Shown here: one piece after another, positions 44,346 to 55,925 of the stretch
How positions within the stretch are numbered: position 1 is the first letter of the stretch
How the letters are laid out: every line of letters starts with the position of its first letter
Source: Smallanthus sonchifolius
Lineage: Eukaryota > Streptophyta > Magnoliopsida > Asterales > Asteraceae
Assembly: GCA_023525975.1 (NCBI GenBank)
Contig: CM042044.1
Span: 11,890,501-11,954,500 of the forward strand
DNA: 64,000 nt
Direction: 5' to 3'
Made by a program: the position numbers and the translations under genes
Notes under the pieces: model-generated
The model's database searches: none
The model's input: the letters and a program-made list of their open reading frames with translations, nothing else
Told to the model about the DNA's origin: nothing

Positions 44346-44698
44346 ATAATTAAGTCTGCTAAAAGTGAAAATAAGAATGAATAGATTCTCAATGGAGAAT
44401 TATACATAATTACAAAATAGAAACTAAATTATTTATTAAATAAAAAACAGAAAAAGAAAATTAAAACAAAACGATCACATCAATGAGGTATCACTAATAA
44501 AAACTAGAGTGCAAATACATTCACCTTTTATTCTTTTTCAAACAACTAAAAAATGACCAAATGGATTATGAACCTAGTTGAGTGGAGATCCTTCTCAAAA
44601 CCCACAATGGAGAGAATATGGAACCTTATAAAAAAAAAGGGATCCCTATAAAAAATGTCCTCATTAATCATGGCACATTTGTCATTAGCAGCCGCATG

Positions 44699-45502
44699 CG
44701 GGGGCGGATTTACATAGAGTCGGGGGTTCACCGGAATCCCCCGGGTTTCGAAAATATAGTAGAAAACTAGGTAGAAAAACTGGAGTGAATCACTTTAAAA
44801 ATAAAAGGTGAACCCCTTAAAAGAGTTGAAAACCGATCAAGATCAAAATTTTTTCAGTTCGCCGGAGTTGCAGGTTCGCCGGAAAAAGGCGACCGGAGTT
44901 GCAGCTTCGCGAGGTCAAAATTGCTTTCAAGGAAGATGGGTTAACATAAATGTTTTGAAAAGTTAATGATGTTCTGCTCAAGAAAAACTGAATATGTGAA
45001 AAACTAAAAGACTAGACAAGCGGATGTGAAATGTTTTAAAAACTAAATTTAACAATGAAATAAAAAAAATAAAATAGTAAAATAATGTTTTGAAAAATTA
45101 AATGCTGCGTTGTTTGTATTTTATTTTCTTACTATTTAATATGTTTTTACTTTTTGATATTTTAAAACACTTATTTTTCCGATCAATATTTTGTGAGTAA
45201 GTAATTTTTAATATGAGAGAACTTATATTTTATATTTTAGTGTAGGAAATAAAATAGTAAAAAAATAGTTATGCAATATAGTTTTATTTTTTATATTATT
45301 TATATCGTCACCGGTTTTTAAATCCGGTTCGACCAATGAACGTGTTAAGCGACTGGTTTGATATCCGGTCCGGTTCTGAAAACAATCGGTTCATCCGACC
45401 CGAACAATCGATACGAACAGAAATATTTTATATCCAACCCTATGAATTTAAAGCATTTAAAAACAGTGAACCCCGTAAAAAGAATTCCTGGATACGCCAC
45501 TG
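44699..45502. mobile_element. hAT element, 804 bp, non-autonomous
   Basis: Ends CGGGGGCGGATTTAC and CTGGATACGCCACTG match the CAGTGGCG-type hAT terminus, with a perfect 8-bp duplication GCCGCATG (44,691-44,698 and 45,503-45,510). No transposase. Its right end and the flank beyond are copied inverted at 45,637-45,796. Confidence 0.82.
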
Positions 45503-45796
45503 GCCGCATGAACAATGGCATTCCTTCTCTTGATACCCCCACACAAAACATTATTAAATATAATATATTGGTTAAAATTTATTATAATAATTTTTATCAT
45601 AACTAAAAAATATGATTTAGTTGACTTTATTTTTGTAATTTTAACTAATATATTATATTTAATAATGTTTTGTGTGGGGGTATCAAGAGAAGAAGGAATG
45701 TCATTGTTCATGTGGTCACTGGCGTATCCAGAAATTCTTTTCACGGGGTTCACTGTTTTTAAATGCTCCAAATTCATAGGGCTGGATATAAAGTAT
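45421..45796. repeat. Long inverted duplication, ~160-base arms
   Basis: Positions 45,421-45,579 and 45,637-45,796 are inverted copies, about 90 percent alike by eye, with a 57-base loop. Each arm spans the last ~80 bases of the hAT element and ~75 bases of its flank. The ORFs at 45,336-45,817 on both strands are products of this symmetry, not genes. Confidence 0.85.
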
Positions 45797-46284
45797 TTTT
45801 ATATAGTTGATCAATAATACATAATACTTACGAGGTTTTTACTATTCCATAAACACACTATTAAACGACCTTTAAAAGTCTGGACAATCTAAGAGTCATG
45901 TGTCGGACCTAAAATTTCTTTATATCGTGGTCACTCTTTGAATACGTGTGGTGAATCGGGTCACTCTACGTTTATTACACATAATAAAACGAGTATCATG
46001 TACTAGATAAGTTAGCGCCTGGTATTGATGCCTGGTCCACCTCTGTTAACACAACCTCTGAGTAACATGTGATCGAAGACTAATTTATTAAGGAACTACA
46101 TCGTAATATATTTTTTGTGTTATATTGTATCAAACATAGGGGATGGTTCTCCTAAGAAGTGTAACTTGGCTAATAAGCCTAATAAGTAATCCCATCCATT
46201 CAAATGGATGATCAATGGTAGAGATTTAAGTGTAGGAAAAATAAGGGATGGAAGGACATTTTGGAAAACCCACAATTGTTTGAT
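45797..46284. other. Gene-free stretch
   Basis: No feature except the left part (from about 46,140, GGGATGGTTCTCCTAAGAAG) of a possible repeat that continues into the TIR element at 46,285. Confidence 0.4.
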
Positions 46285-47385
46285 TTTTTTCAAATTCCTC
46301 CACTTTTTTTAAACATACATAACATTTTCATACGACCGTATTTTTTTTAAAATTACATCATAAAATCGAGCGTTTTTTAACCTTTACTTTGAGTATAGTA
46401 TTGCTATATTTTTTTGTAAAAACAAAATCGACACTTAATAAAATTGTGCTATTTTATGTAAATGTGCTGGTTTATAGTAAAACAGCACAATTAACTGTAT
46501 TACGTTGTAAAATAACACTATTAAGTGTGTTGCTTTATCATAAAGCAACACCAAACATAATAATTAATTGTGATGTTTTACTATAAACAGAACCAAAACA
46601 ACACGGTTAATTATGTGACTTGATTTTCTTAGCTAACCCAACATAAACAAAGTCAGCACAACAAAACTAGGTTTTTAAGATTGTATATCAAACCAACACA
46701 AAACAAAAATTGGATGTGACAGGCCTAAAACCAGCACAAACATAACTCAGCACAAGCAAAACCAACACTGGTAGGCCATCATAAAAATGAACAAAACCCA
46801 ACACAACAAAACTAAGTTTTTAAGATCGTATTATATACAAAAACATTTGCAAATTAGATTCTGGGTTCTAGCCCAAGTTTCATAGCATTCACATTAAGTT
46901 TTTTTTAGTTCATTTTCTTGTATTTTATGGTACATTCTTTTCGCTACAACAATAGTTACTGGAAAACGCAAAGATAAGGTACATTCTTCTTTTTATGTTG
47001 ATGAAGCTCAAAACTTAATTACTTACATTCTTCTTTTAAGATGATAACATTTATTTTATATTTATGATTTTATAAAATTACCTATGTAGTTTTTGTTATT
47101 GTGTTGTTTTTTATGTTGTACTGATTTGTTGTTTTGTTGTTGTGCTATTTTTCTGTGCTGGTTTGCTGTTGTTTACTAGAAAACAACACATATTATATTA
47201 TCAGTGCTGTTTTATCGAAAATCAACAAAGATTTTGATTTTTTTTAAATCGTCGTTTTTTATATATCAACATTATACTCAAATTAAAGAGAAAAAAATTC
47301 CCGATTTTATGGTGTATTTTTTTTAAAAAGTAATGTCGTATAAAAAAGTTATGTAAGTTTAAAAAGTAAGAGGAACTTGAAAAAT
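46285..47385. mobile_element. TIR element with ~115-base arms
   Basis: Left arm 46,285-46,400 (TTTAAACATACATAAC, CATAAAATCG, TTTGAGTATA) and right arm 47,265-47,385 are inverted copies with several differences. The interior is full of AACAGCAC/GTGCTGTT and AACAACAC/GTTGTGTT words on both strands. There is no transposase. The outer limits and target duplication are unresolved. Confidence 0.55.
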
Positions 47386-48250
47386 GTTAACAAAAATGGG
47401 TATTGTCAAATTTGAAAAATTTTCTAATAACGTAGACTTTATTTTCAATAAAAAGAGTAATGTTTACCTTTTTTTTAATAATTGTTTTATTAAAAAATTA
47501 CTTAAAAATAATATCAGATTATACATACACCTGGAACAAAATAAAGAAGTTATACCTACTAACTTCCATTACACATAATAAAATAATCGAAGATAAAAGC
47601 AAAAACATGAAGAAAATTTCATTTTTGCTTCCTTCTATTATAAAAAATATTAATAATATATTAAAAAGAAGGTAGTAGACAATAGAGGTAACTGATTTTG
47701 GATAGATTAGGTCAACTTCTTTCATCCTCAATCCTCATCCAACCAATAAACATATATTGTTGTCCCACTTAGCAAACTATTTGAAAATTGTTAATGGTTT
47801 AATTAATGAAAATTGTTGGTGTTTAATATGTATTTTATAAACTTTTTGTTTTTTATTTGAAGCTACCCAAATCATCTAGAGGTTTCTATGTCTAATATCT
47901 ATGGTTTAAATACAACCCGGAAACTTAAGACTATATGTAACTGGGTCGGGTTACCATGAATTTTGATACCGAGAAAGTGGTTATTTGGACTGAGAACCAG
48001 AACTTGGCGGGTCGGTTTCCCTTTGGATTGGTTATCTTTGGTTGGTTTAGTAATTCTAACATTTCATATATGAATTCAAACATGTTTCGGTTCAAGCTAA
48101 AGGGCTACACCCCTGTATTTAGGATTAGTGGTGTCAATTGTGTTGGGTTGACGGGTTGAATTCTTCAACCCTAACCCAACACATATATTTATTCGTGTCG
48201 TGTCGACCCACATAAATTCGGATCGTGTTACAAAAGAGGTCACTGCCACT
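47386..48250. other. AT-rich, no gene
   Basis: Short AT-rich frames only. A stretch at 47,940-48,240 resembles the GGTCGGGT/TGTCGTGTCGACCC repeats common between plant genes. Confidence 0.45.
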
Positions 48251-48890
48251 CAGTGGCGGATGTAGCTAAGGGTCAGGGGTAGCCCCCGTTACCCCTCAAC
48301 TTTTTACTTGAAGTGCAAAAAAAAAAAATTTACGGTTTTATGTATCTGGTTACCCCTGAGGAAAATTACGTTACCCCTCAATTTTTTTTAAAAGCTCAAC
48401 ACTTCATAAAAAGTCCAAAATTTTATAAAAAAACTCAATACTTTATAAAAAGTCCCCACATTTTATTAAATGTTTTGAGGTATTGGGTTTTAATAAAACA
48501 TTTGGGCTTTAGCCATTCCAAATGTTTTATTAAAACTCAATACCTCAAAGTCTCAATTCTCAAATTCAATTTACCCAAGCGGCCGACCAAGAAGAAAGAC
48601 AAAGAGAGCGGGAACTGTGAGAGCCAGAAACCGAGCACTCGACCTTAGATGAGACCACCGCTAGGCGCCGTCTCCGCCAAACCCCAGTCCTCCGCCTCGC
48701 CAGTCGCATGTTACCGTAAAAAAAATTGTTTACATGAAAGTACGGTAAAAAAAATTGTTTCATTTATATGAAAATACGGTAAAAAAAAATTTTGTTTACA
48801 TGAAAGTACCATAAAAGTTGTTTCGTTTTCATGAAAGTACGGTGAATTTTTTTTCGTTACCCCTAAACTTTTATTTTAGATCCGCCACTG
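48251..48890. mobile_element. hAT-like element with internal tandem repeat
   Basis: Starts CAGTGGCGGATGTAG and ends AGATCCGCCACTG, the same terminus as other hAT elements here, but the flanking 8 bases do not match. Inside, a ~37-base unit (CATGAAAGTACGGTAAAAAA) recurs about four times at 48,715-48,850, and a GC-rich patch lies at 48,655-48,705. Confidence 0.6.
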
Positions 48891-49690
48891 GTAGTATGGT
48901 ACCGTTCGAACAATACATTTTTATTTTATTTTTTATTTATATGTACATAGGTGTTGAATCGGATTTTAAATAGATCTTGGAGGCTGACCTAGTGGTACCG
49001 GTTCTTTCCCCCTGCTTTTCCCACGCCAACTTTAAGTTTTTGTTTTTTTATTTATTTTAATTTTCTTAATTATTTTATTCTTTATAATTATTTTCGAACA
49101 AATTTTACTTTTTCTTTTATAACTTTTAAAATATGATGTTTTATGGAATTCCAAAAGTACCGTTGTGACGTGCTTATTTTTAATCATCAACGTTTCGATA
49201 TAAATTTCATTCAAAACCAAGTTTTTGTGATGATCTACAAGGCATCGAAGTACGAACATACAAGCTTTCGAAGTTGCTTTCAAACTTCGTTTTTTTCCTC
49301 TTACAACCTTTAGTATATAATTATAGAATTCCGGTTTTGTCTTTTCGACATATTTTTTTCTCAGCGTTACTACAAGGTTAATACCATTGTACATGTCATT
49401 AAAACCGAATTTTACAAATTTTAATACCCCTGTAGGCTACCAGTTCGTTAATACTAAAATCAAAAGACACACATAGTGGGACAGGTGTTGAGTTAACATG
49501 GTATCGATCATATAGTCGACAAATCAACTCAATCAAAGGCACATGATTTGGGCCTGATTAGATCATTATGGGTTTCTTGGGCTTGCAGTTGACTATGGGC
49601 CTATGTATGTATTTAAAAGAATGACCCGTTTTTTTACAACTATTGCAATTCATTTGTGAAAAGTCATCAAGAGTTTAAAGAGAAAAGAAA
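48891..49690. other. Gene-free; SINE-like box A
   Basis: GGCTGACCTAGTGGTACCGG at 48,982-49,001 resembles box A of the SINE-like repeat at 3.15 kb. No box B can be placed. The minus-strand ORF at 49,032-49,394 is Lys-rich and AT-driven and is not supported. Confidence 0.4.
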
Positions 49691-49699
49691 AATAAGTTT

Positions 49700-51603
49700 G
49701 GAGTCCATTATGTCTTTCATCGGTTTTGGTGGTAGATGGGTTTCTTGGATTATGGCTTGCTTGTTAATGGAAGCTTGATTGTGGAGTTTCATATGGAGAG
49801 AGGATGGTGGTAAGGCGATCCTTTTTCTCCATTTCTTTTCATTTTAGCCATGGCGGGTCTCCACTTCGCCATTAAGGATATTACGGATGCTGGCTTATTT
49901 CGTGGTGTTTAGATTGGGAAAGACAACATTTGTTTATCACATTTGTTCTCTACAGATGATGTGTTCATTATGGGGAAGTGGTCATTGGACAACATCAAAA
50001 GTATTGTTAGGGTCATTAATTGCTTTTATATAGCTTCGGGTCTAAAGATTAACTTACACAAATCTAGTTTTATGGAGCGGGTGTGCAATTTTGTGATGTG
50101 GAAAAGTTTGCTTACATCTCAAGGTGTAAACCATATATGTTTCCTTTTATCTACTTCGGGATTCCTGTTGGATAAAACACGGGTAAAGTTAATGGGTGGC
50201 GTTTGATTATTGATAGGTTTCTCATCAAGCTCTCGAAATGGAAGGCGAATATGCTTATTGACAGGTTTCTCATCAAGCTCTCGAAATGGAAGGCGAGTAT
50301 GCTTTCTATAGGAGGAAGATCCATGCTCATCTCCTTAATCCTTGGCTCGGTTGGTATCTATTACATTTCTTTATTTTCTTATCCCAATGTGTATTAAGAA
50401 GACTTGAAATCCATTCGATCCAAATTCTTTTGGGGAGGTGGTGATAATTCTCACAAGATGGCGTGGATGAAATAGGATTTGGTGATAGTGGATGAAGAAA
50501 AAGGGGGTTTGGGAATAAGGAGCTTAGAAGGTTTCAACTTAGCTCTTCTTCAAAACTGGCATTAGAGATTTGTAAATAACCTAAATACAATGTGGGTTAA
50601 GGTTATAAAATCAATCCATGGGGTGAATGGGATGGTAGAGGGCTCTTGGCACTCAAAAAGATGTGGGGAAGTATATCCTATGCTAAACTCAATGACAACG
50701 GTGTGTTACCCCTGTCTTCTTTGAGGAAGAAAATGGGGTGGCGGATCAACTCTCTTTTGGAATGAAGTTTGATTGGGTAATTCTACTCTTTCTTCCGGGT
50801 ATCCTAGAATTTTTAATTTAAAGATCGATAAAGATTGTGTTATTAGTGATCGTAGGTACAATTGTGATTGGATTTGGAAGCGGTGAAGATATTTGAGAGG
50901 GGGAAAGTTTGTGCAACTTGCCAATTACTTGGGTGAATCAGGTGATGTTAGATGGTCTCAATCTACGGATAGGTGGGCGTGGGATATGGATTTCGATGTG
51001 GAATTTTCAGTTAAAGCGGTGTGAAAGCATATTGACCGGATTACTCTTCCTGGTGGTATTCACACAACGAGATGGAATCGATATATTCCTAGAAAAGTGA
51101 ATATTTTGTCATGGAGAGTGCTTAAGGATCAACTTCCTTCAAGACAAAAGCTCGTAAATAGAGGTATTGATATAGGCCCTTTATGTTCTTTAGAGATTGA
51201 GTCTGTGGATCATTTACTGGATGAATGTGGCATCTTGATAAGGGTGTGGCAAGTGATCAAACGCTGCTACAGGTGGATCTTTCTGTGTTGCTGAAGTCGA
51301 ATGATATTGTATTATGGCTAGACTCGTTAACTTTGCCGAAGGCCAAGAAAGTGATGATTGAAGCGATTATTATGACGGTACCTAGACTATTCATGAAAGT
51401 AGTATCAACAACAATAAGGAAAGTCTATGATAATATTGTTCATTCTCTTATGTATGGTTTGTCCATAGGAATCGTAAATTAAACTTGAGATGGGTTGAGT
51501 GGCTTCAAAATCCATTTATGTTTTTAAAAATTTTTGTATTTCCGGCTAGTAATTTTAATTTTAGTCGGACGTTTATTTCATAAATATTATGCCGTTAAAA
51601 AAA
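49700..51603 (+). pseudogene. L1-type LINE remnant, reverse transcriptase half
   Basis: Broken reverse-transcriptase text of a plant L1 LINE, with frameshifts and stops. Visible landmarks: GDPFSPFLFILAMAGL (after a stop, near 49,815), FSTDDVFIMG where the catalytic FADD is expected (near 49,945), SGLKINLHKSSF (50,040-50,075), the KLSKWKASMLSIGGRSMLIS segment (near 50,270) and a C-terminal zf-RVT part (ILSWRVLKDQLPSRQKLVNRG, 51,103 onward). It ends with GCCGTTAAAAAAATAA near 51,603. A 48-base tandem duplication lies at 50,201-50,296. The 5-prime half is missing. Not functional. Confidence 0.8.
50201..50296 (+). repeat. 48-base tandem duplication in the LINE
   Basis: Two near-identical copies of the unit starting ATTGATAGGTTTCTCATCAA; the duplication keeps the frame (16 codons) but doubles the KLSKWKA segment. 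Confidence 0.85.
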
Positions 51604-52116
51604 TAATATATAAATAACAATAGTAATAATACTAGAGGGAATAAAATAGTTGATCCAACTATCGCACTTTTTAGTCTTTCAAGTCGAAATTATATAAATA
51701 GTTTACCCTAACACATAATTAATACGCCATTCTTTAAATAAAAAATTCTAAGAAAACAATAAAAAATTCATACGATAATAATAAAGTTTTATCCGAAAAG
51801 AATATTTTACCGGTACGTGAAAAATGATGAAAAGGGCCAAAACGTGTTATTAGCGGTGGAGACCATATATATAATTTAAAACGATATTTAACCTCAAACT
51901 TGTTTAGGATCACATATGATATGATCATTATAATAACTAAAAAAACTAACTAATTATCAGTTTTCCTTATATTTATACATACACAACCATTAATAATTAT
52001 AACAATATAATGTTAGCAAACACTTATAAACCAATACACATAGTATTTCTCTTTATAAATATTTTAAATCAAGTAATACAAAACAAACACAAAAATTAAA
52101 AAGCTTCGATGTAACC
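51604..52116. other. Intergenic between LINE and CLE gene
   Basis: AT-rich. Presumably it holds the CLE 3-prime UTR near its right edge. No other gene. Confidence 0.5.
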
Positions 52117-52449
52117 TCAGTGGTGCAACGGGTCGGGACCGGTTGGTACAAGGTGCATCTCGACGTCATATCGCGGGTCAACCCTAGACCATGACCTAAA
52201 AGGACCACGTCCTATTTTCCGGTGGTGGTGCTGCCTAGAAATGAACAGTGAAAAGTTAAATTTCACGGGTGGTGGTAACGTTTTTTTGTTGAATATTGGT
52301 TGGTATGAGAGGTGACGGAGAGTGTCTTGGATTTGAACTTTGGCGGTTACAAGTGGTGGCGGTTGTCTAAAAATGGTGGTGGTGGTGAACCATAAGAGGG
52401 AGAGAGCAATAAGGAGTGTTGCCGGTAAACGTGGAACTCTGACTACCAT
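52117..52449 (-). CDS. CLE family peptide precursor (CLE9-13-like)
   Basis: A 110-residue single-exon precursor of a secreted CLAVATA3/ESR-related peptide hormone, which is cut to 12-13 residues in the apoplast and read by leucine-rich-repeat receptor kinases. The N terminus (RLPATLLIALSLLWFTTTTI, 7-26) is a signal sequence or anchor. The variable middle is basic. The CLE motif is the last 12 residues, HLVPTGPDPLHH (99-110), right before the stop. The preceding DPRYDVE is as in the CLE9-13 group. Unusual: motif position 1 is His rather than the nearly universal Arg, and the residue before it is Met where Lys is common, so the usual basic site is lost. Pro4, Gly6, Pro7, Pro9, Leu10 and His11 are kept. 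A TATA box (52,574-52,583) and a plausible leader with an overlapping uORF lie upstream. Isolated gene. Confidence 0.88.
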   Translation of the reverse strand: MVVRVPRLPATLLIALSLLWFTTTTIFRQPPPLVTAKVQIQDTLRHLSYQPIFNKKTLPPPVKFNFSLFISRQHHHRKIGRGPFRSWSRVDPRYDVEMHLVPTGPDPLHH

Positions 52450-52487
52450 AGCTGGCGGCGGAGGTGGAAGATCGGAGAGGAGAGCAT
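52443..52487 (-). promoter_or_regulatory. uORF overlapping the CLE start
   Basis: An upstream ATG (52,485-52,487) opens a 14-codon frame that stops at 52,443, overlapping the CLE start codon (52,447-52,449) in another frame. If transcription starts near 52,545, ribosomes would meet this ATG first, which could lower CLE translation. The start of transcription is inferred from the TATA box. Confidence 0.55.
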
Positions 52488-52573
52488 GGGGGAGAGTGGG
52501 AGTTGAAAGTTGAGACTTGAGAGTGTGCGGAATGAGGTGAAGAGTTAAAAAATATTTAAATTAAAATAAGGAA

Positions 52574-52583
52574 TTATATAAAA
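52574..52583 (-). promoter_or_regulatory. TATA box of the CLE gene
   Basis: Complement of TTATATAAAA, about 125 bases upstream of the start codon, giving a leader of roughly 95 bases. Confidence 0.5.
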
Positions 52584-52686
52584 TAGTTTGGTTGACATAA
52601 AAACAGAATATCCATTGTCTTTATCTTTATTTAAAAATATTTATTTTTTAAATATGATTATTATTATTATAGTTTAGTTTTTAAGG

Positions 52687-52985
52687 TATGGATCAAATGA
52701 CAACCAATATTTTATGTGATAATTATGGTAACAACTCTCAAACAATCATATAGTTTGTAAATTATTTTTTTCTTTTAATTGTTAAAAGAGTATTTAAGTA
52801 TCTATTACATGTATGTTAAAAATAAATACGAAAATTGTGAGTGTTGCATATACGTAACACATAATATTACGTATATGTAACACTATGTCAACAGATTACA
52901 AAATGATAAGTGTTATAAATTGTGTGATTGTTTGATAATTATTATCATATAAAAAATATTGGTTATCATTTAAACTGCGCCCTAC
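52687..52985. mobile_element. Fold-back MITE, about 300 bp
   Basis: ATCAAATGACAACCAATATT at the left pairs with AATATTGGTTATCATTTAAA at the right, and the pairing continues for about 70 bases (TATGTGATAATTAT; CAAACAATCATA). It lies about 100 bases upstream of the CLE TATA box. No clear target duplication. Confidence 0.7.
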
Positions 52986-54164
52986 TTAATAATATAGTAT
53001 TATCATAACCTAGATTTTTTGAATTGGATTAAAGATTATAATTTCTTTACTCTATCCATTATAACAAGAATCGTTTTCTTTTGTTTGCAATTACGTGGAT
53101 ATTAGACGGAATTACAGAGGTCTATTTACGCTTAGACTAATATTCTTTTTTATTTATAATTTCTAGATTTTCTATGATAAATTCATTAGAATCTGTAACA
53201 TTCGAGGTTTAAACCCCTAATCTTTTGATTATAAATTATACCATTTAACAAAACCATCATGATGTCCCTTTAGAAGCCAGGAGAGATAGTTAATGTTGTT
53301 TTTTTAATTCAATTTGATGTTCAAATTATTATTCATTAAAAAAGATTATTATAAACTCTTCGATTAGAAAACTTTGATTACATCATCGATACACTATCAT
53401 ATAACGCACGTCTATTCAGGGCGTTAACTATTTCAAAATTAAACCGGACATTGAACTCGTCGTCTTATTAGTCTATTAGACGGACCGGATTTAAGAACTA
53501 GACTACATAAATACCATACAAATTTAAAATATATATGTGTGCATGTAACTAAAAGAAAATTATTATAATATATTTGAGTGTGGATTTATAATTTTAAAGA
53601 CTTAAGCAAATAAAATATAAAGATTAAAGTATTAAATAAATAAGTAAATTACATTTTGAAGTAAAAAATAAATAAAAAACTGAAATCCGGTCCAACCACT
53701 TGCTCCGGTCCACTACCGGTAACCTGCCTTTTTAAGTATAAATCGTTAAAAGAGACTTACGAGGACCGAAAAGGTACCTAGTTTATTTTTATCTGATATC
53801 ACCGGTCTGATCCAATCTGATCATAAAACCACTATTAATTACCATACCTTTTAAAAAGATGATATGTTATTGATTGTAAGACCTAGGATATGCTTGGGAA
53901 ACATACAAACAAGGTTTAAGTTATTTTATTGGACATGATGTTGAATTAGAGAATTTAAATATCATGATTAAATTAAATAAAAGAAGAAAGAAAACACACG
54001 TTACTTTAAGAGGGGGGAGGGGGTGTTTAATTAATTAAAGGAAAGGGAGCAAGATATGTGTGCCTACCATTCTTCCCGTGAGTCTTCCCTTCGCTTTAAG
54101 CAATCTGTTCTGTCAAAACTTTGACTTCTTTTTTATTTATTTTTCAATTTTAAGTCTATTAATT
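52986..54164. other. AT-rich, no gene
   Basis: Contains a CCGGTCCAACC/ACCGGTCTGATCC-type patch at 53,690-53,830 similar to 60,440-60,550. Nothing else is recognised. Confidence 0.45.
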
Positions 54165-55592
54165 TTTTTTTATCAGCAACAATGAGAATACTCATAAAAA
54201 GTTAGCGGAAAACTAGCAATACCCCAATTACCCCAGTCATAATTGGCATTCACCGAATACTTACATAAATTACACGATTATATTATATTATACTTACTTA
54301 TCTAGGAATACTCTACTCTTAATGGCGGTTTGATTTTCCAATCCTCCCAGCTACATTTGTTGTTTTTCCCCCTTAGTTGCCTCCAATTGAAACTTTGAGT
54401 TTTAATATCTTTCACCATACGGTCAACCGAACTTCTCTCCTACGAAAATACTCACTTGTTTCTAGTCTTTCAGATAACCCAGAGTGTGCAATACCCGATA
54501 AGGCATCGAGCCTTCTTACTTTCTTTTGGCCCAGCAGCGTTTTTTAAGAGTTGAAGCAGTTCCATGACTAATATAAGAGGGGATAAATTCATTTCGGTCC
54601 AGTCTCCAATCCGACTCAGCACCGCCTTAGCCACAGGACATCGAATAAAGGTGTGGTCAGCCGTCTCCACTTCATGTAAGCACAACGCACAAAGCTGGGA
54701 TTGGAGAGGGATACCTCTTACCGCTAACGAAGCAGCCAATGGAAGCCTAAATTGAGCTAATTTCCAAATGAAGCATCGGATGTTTAGGGGCACCCAGTTT
54801 AACCAAACTATATCCAATTTAGTATCCAGAGATGTTCTTTTTTCTATCCATTTCCAGCATGATTCAGTTGTGAATCCACCATTCGCTTCAGCAGCCCATA
54901 CCCAAGTATCGTCTCCCTCTTTTAATTTGTAGGATCGAACCATCTCCTCTAAGTCCCCAATTTGTTCCTTCCTTTTTGCTCGACCATTCCCAATTGAATT
55001 CAATCCGCCCGTCAACTTGTCTTTGCACCCTCTCAGCAATACTCGCCTGTTTCTTTTTTTTCAATTTTATACAGGTTTGGGAAATGGGATTTGAAAGTTC
55101 CATACCCGAACCAGCTTAGCTTCCAAAATGAGGATCTGCATCCGCTTCCTATTTGCTTCCGAATCTGATTATTAAGATCACATCCCAACCCACCCATATT
55201 CTTAGACACCGATATGATAGAAGACCATACGTCTCTCTTTGATTCTCTGTTTATTGCCTCCATTGACTCAAAAGAAACATTATGAATAGCCTTGATGCAT
55301 GATGCCCAAAGGCTATAAGGGTCGTTTAAGGCCTTCCATTTCCATTTAGTAAGTAATGCTTGATTCATGGATTCTAAGCTTGCAACACCAAGCCCCCCGT
55401 CCGTTTTGGTTTAATAATCTTGTCCCATGCCACCGAATGAATTTTTTTTTATGTTGCACTTCCACCCCAAAGGAATCTCCGTCTAATAGCTTCCAATTCT
55501 TTCAAAACTCTTCGCGGAGCATTAAACATAGACAAAAAGTACAAAGGAAGGCTGCCCAAAACAGCCTTAACTAGTGTCAACCTTACTAATAG
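54165..55592 (-). pseudogene. 5-prime truncated LINE, zf-RVT end
   Basis: Minus strand. The segment near 55,480-55,592 encodes the end of the RT domain (LKELEAIRRRFLWGG; partner of KLVKAVLGSLPLYFL-like text). ORF 55,033-55,368 continues (MNQALLTKWKWKALNDPYSL; GGLGCDL), and ORF 54,470-55,039 holds the zf-RVT domain (LNWVPLNIRCFIWKLAQFRL; CALCLHEVETADHTFIRC). The T-run at 54,165-54,172 would be its poly(A) tail. Frameshifts separate the pieces. A LINE cut short at the 5-prime end, as is typical of target-primed insertion. Confidence 0.82.
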
Positions 55593-55649
55593 AATAAATA
55601 TAATAGTATTTATATATTATATAGTTTAATAACTCACCTTCATGTATTA

Positions 55650-55925
55650 TAATTATCACGCGCTCTACGGCGTGAGGCCTGTGCCCCGCAGTGAGATGCA
55701 TAATTTAAATGATTGAGGCGGTAACATTAACATGGCTAAACATAAAAAAAACATAGTTAAGTACATAGAAGAAACGTATAAAGTTACAAAGACTTGGTTG
55801 TGGATATCGAAACATATATAAAATACAATTATATAACGGATCTGGTGTTTTTTGGTTTGGTTCGGTCTCGTTCTTCACGTTACCGTTAGCTGATATAACT
55901 CGCGATACCTAAAAATACTCTACAT
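55650..55925. repeat. Dispersed repeat, partner of 27,145-27,370
   Basis: Same block order as the partner: a GC-rich start (CGCGCTCTACGGCGTGAG; CCCGCAGTGAG), GATTGAGGCGGTAACATTAA, AACGTATAAAGTTACA and GGTGTTTTTTGG. Confidence 0.5.

Noticed and set aside
45336..45817. Mirror-image proteins on both strands
   Set aside because: They arise from the inverted duplication and lack any domain.
48251..48890. hAT element with target duplication
   Set aside because: The ends fit but the flanking 8 bases (CTGCCACT and GTAGTATG) differ, so only the element, not a clean insertion, is claimed.
49032..49394. Lys-rich 120-residue minus-strand frame
   Set aside because: AT-driven composition, no domain and no promoter context.
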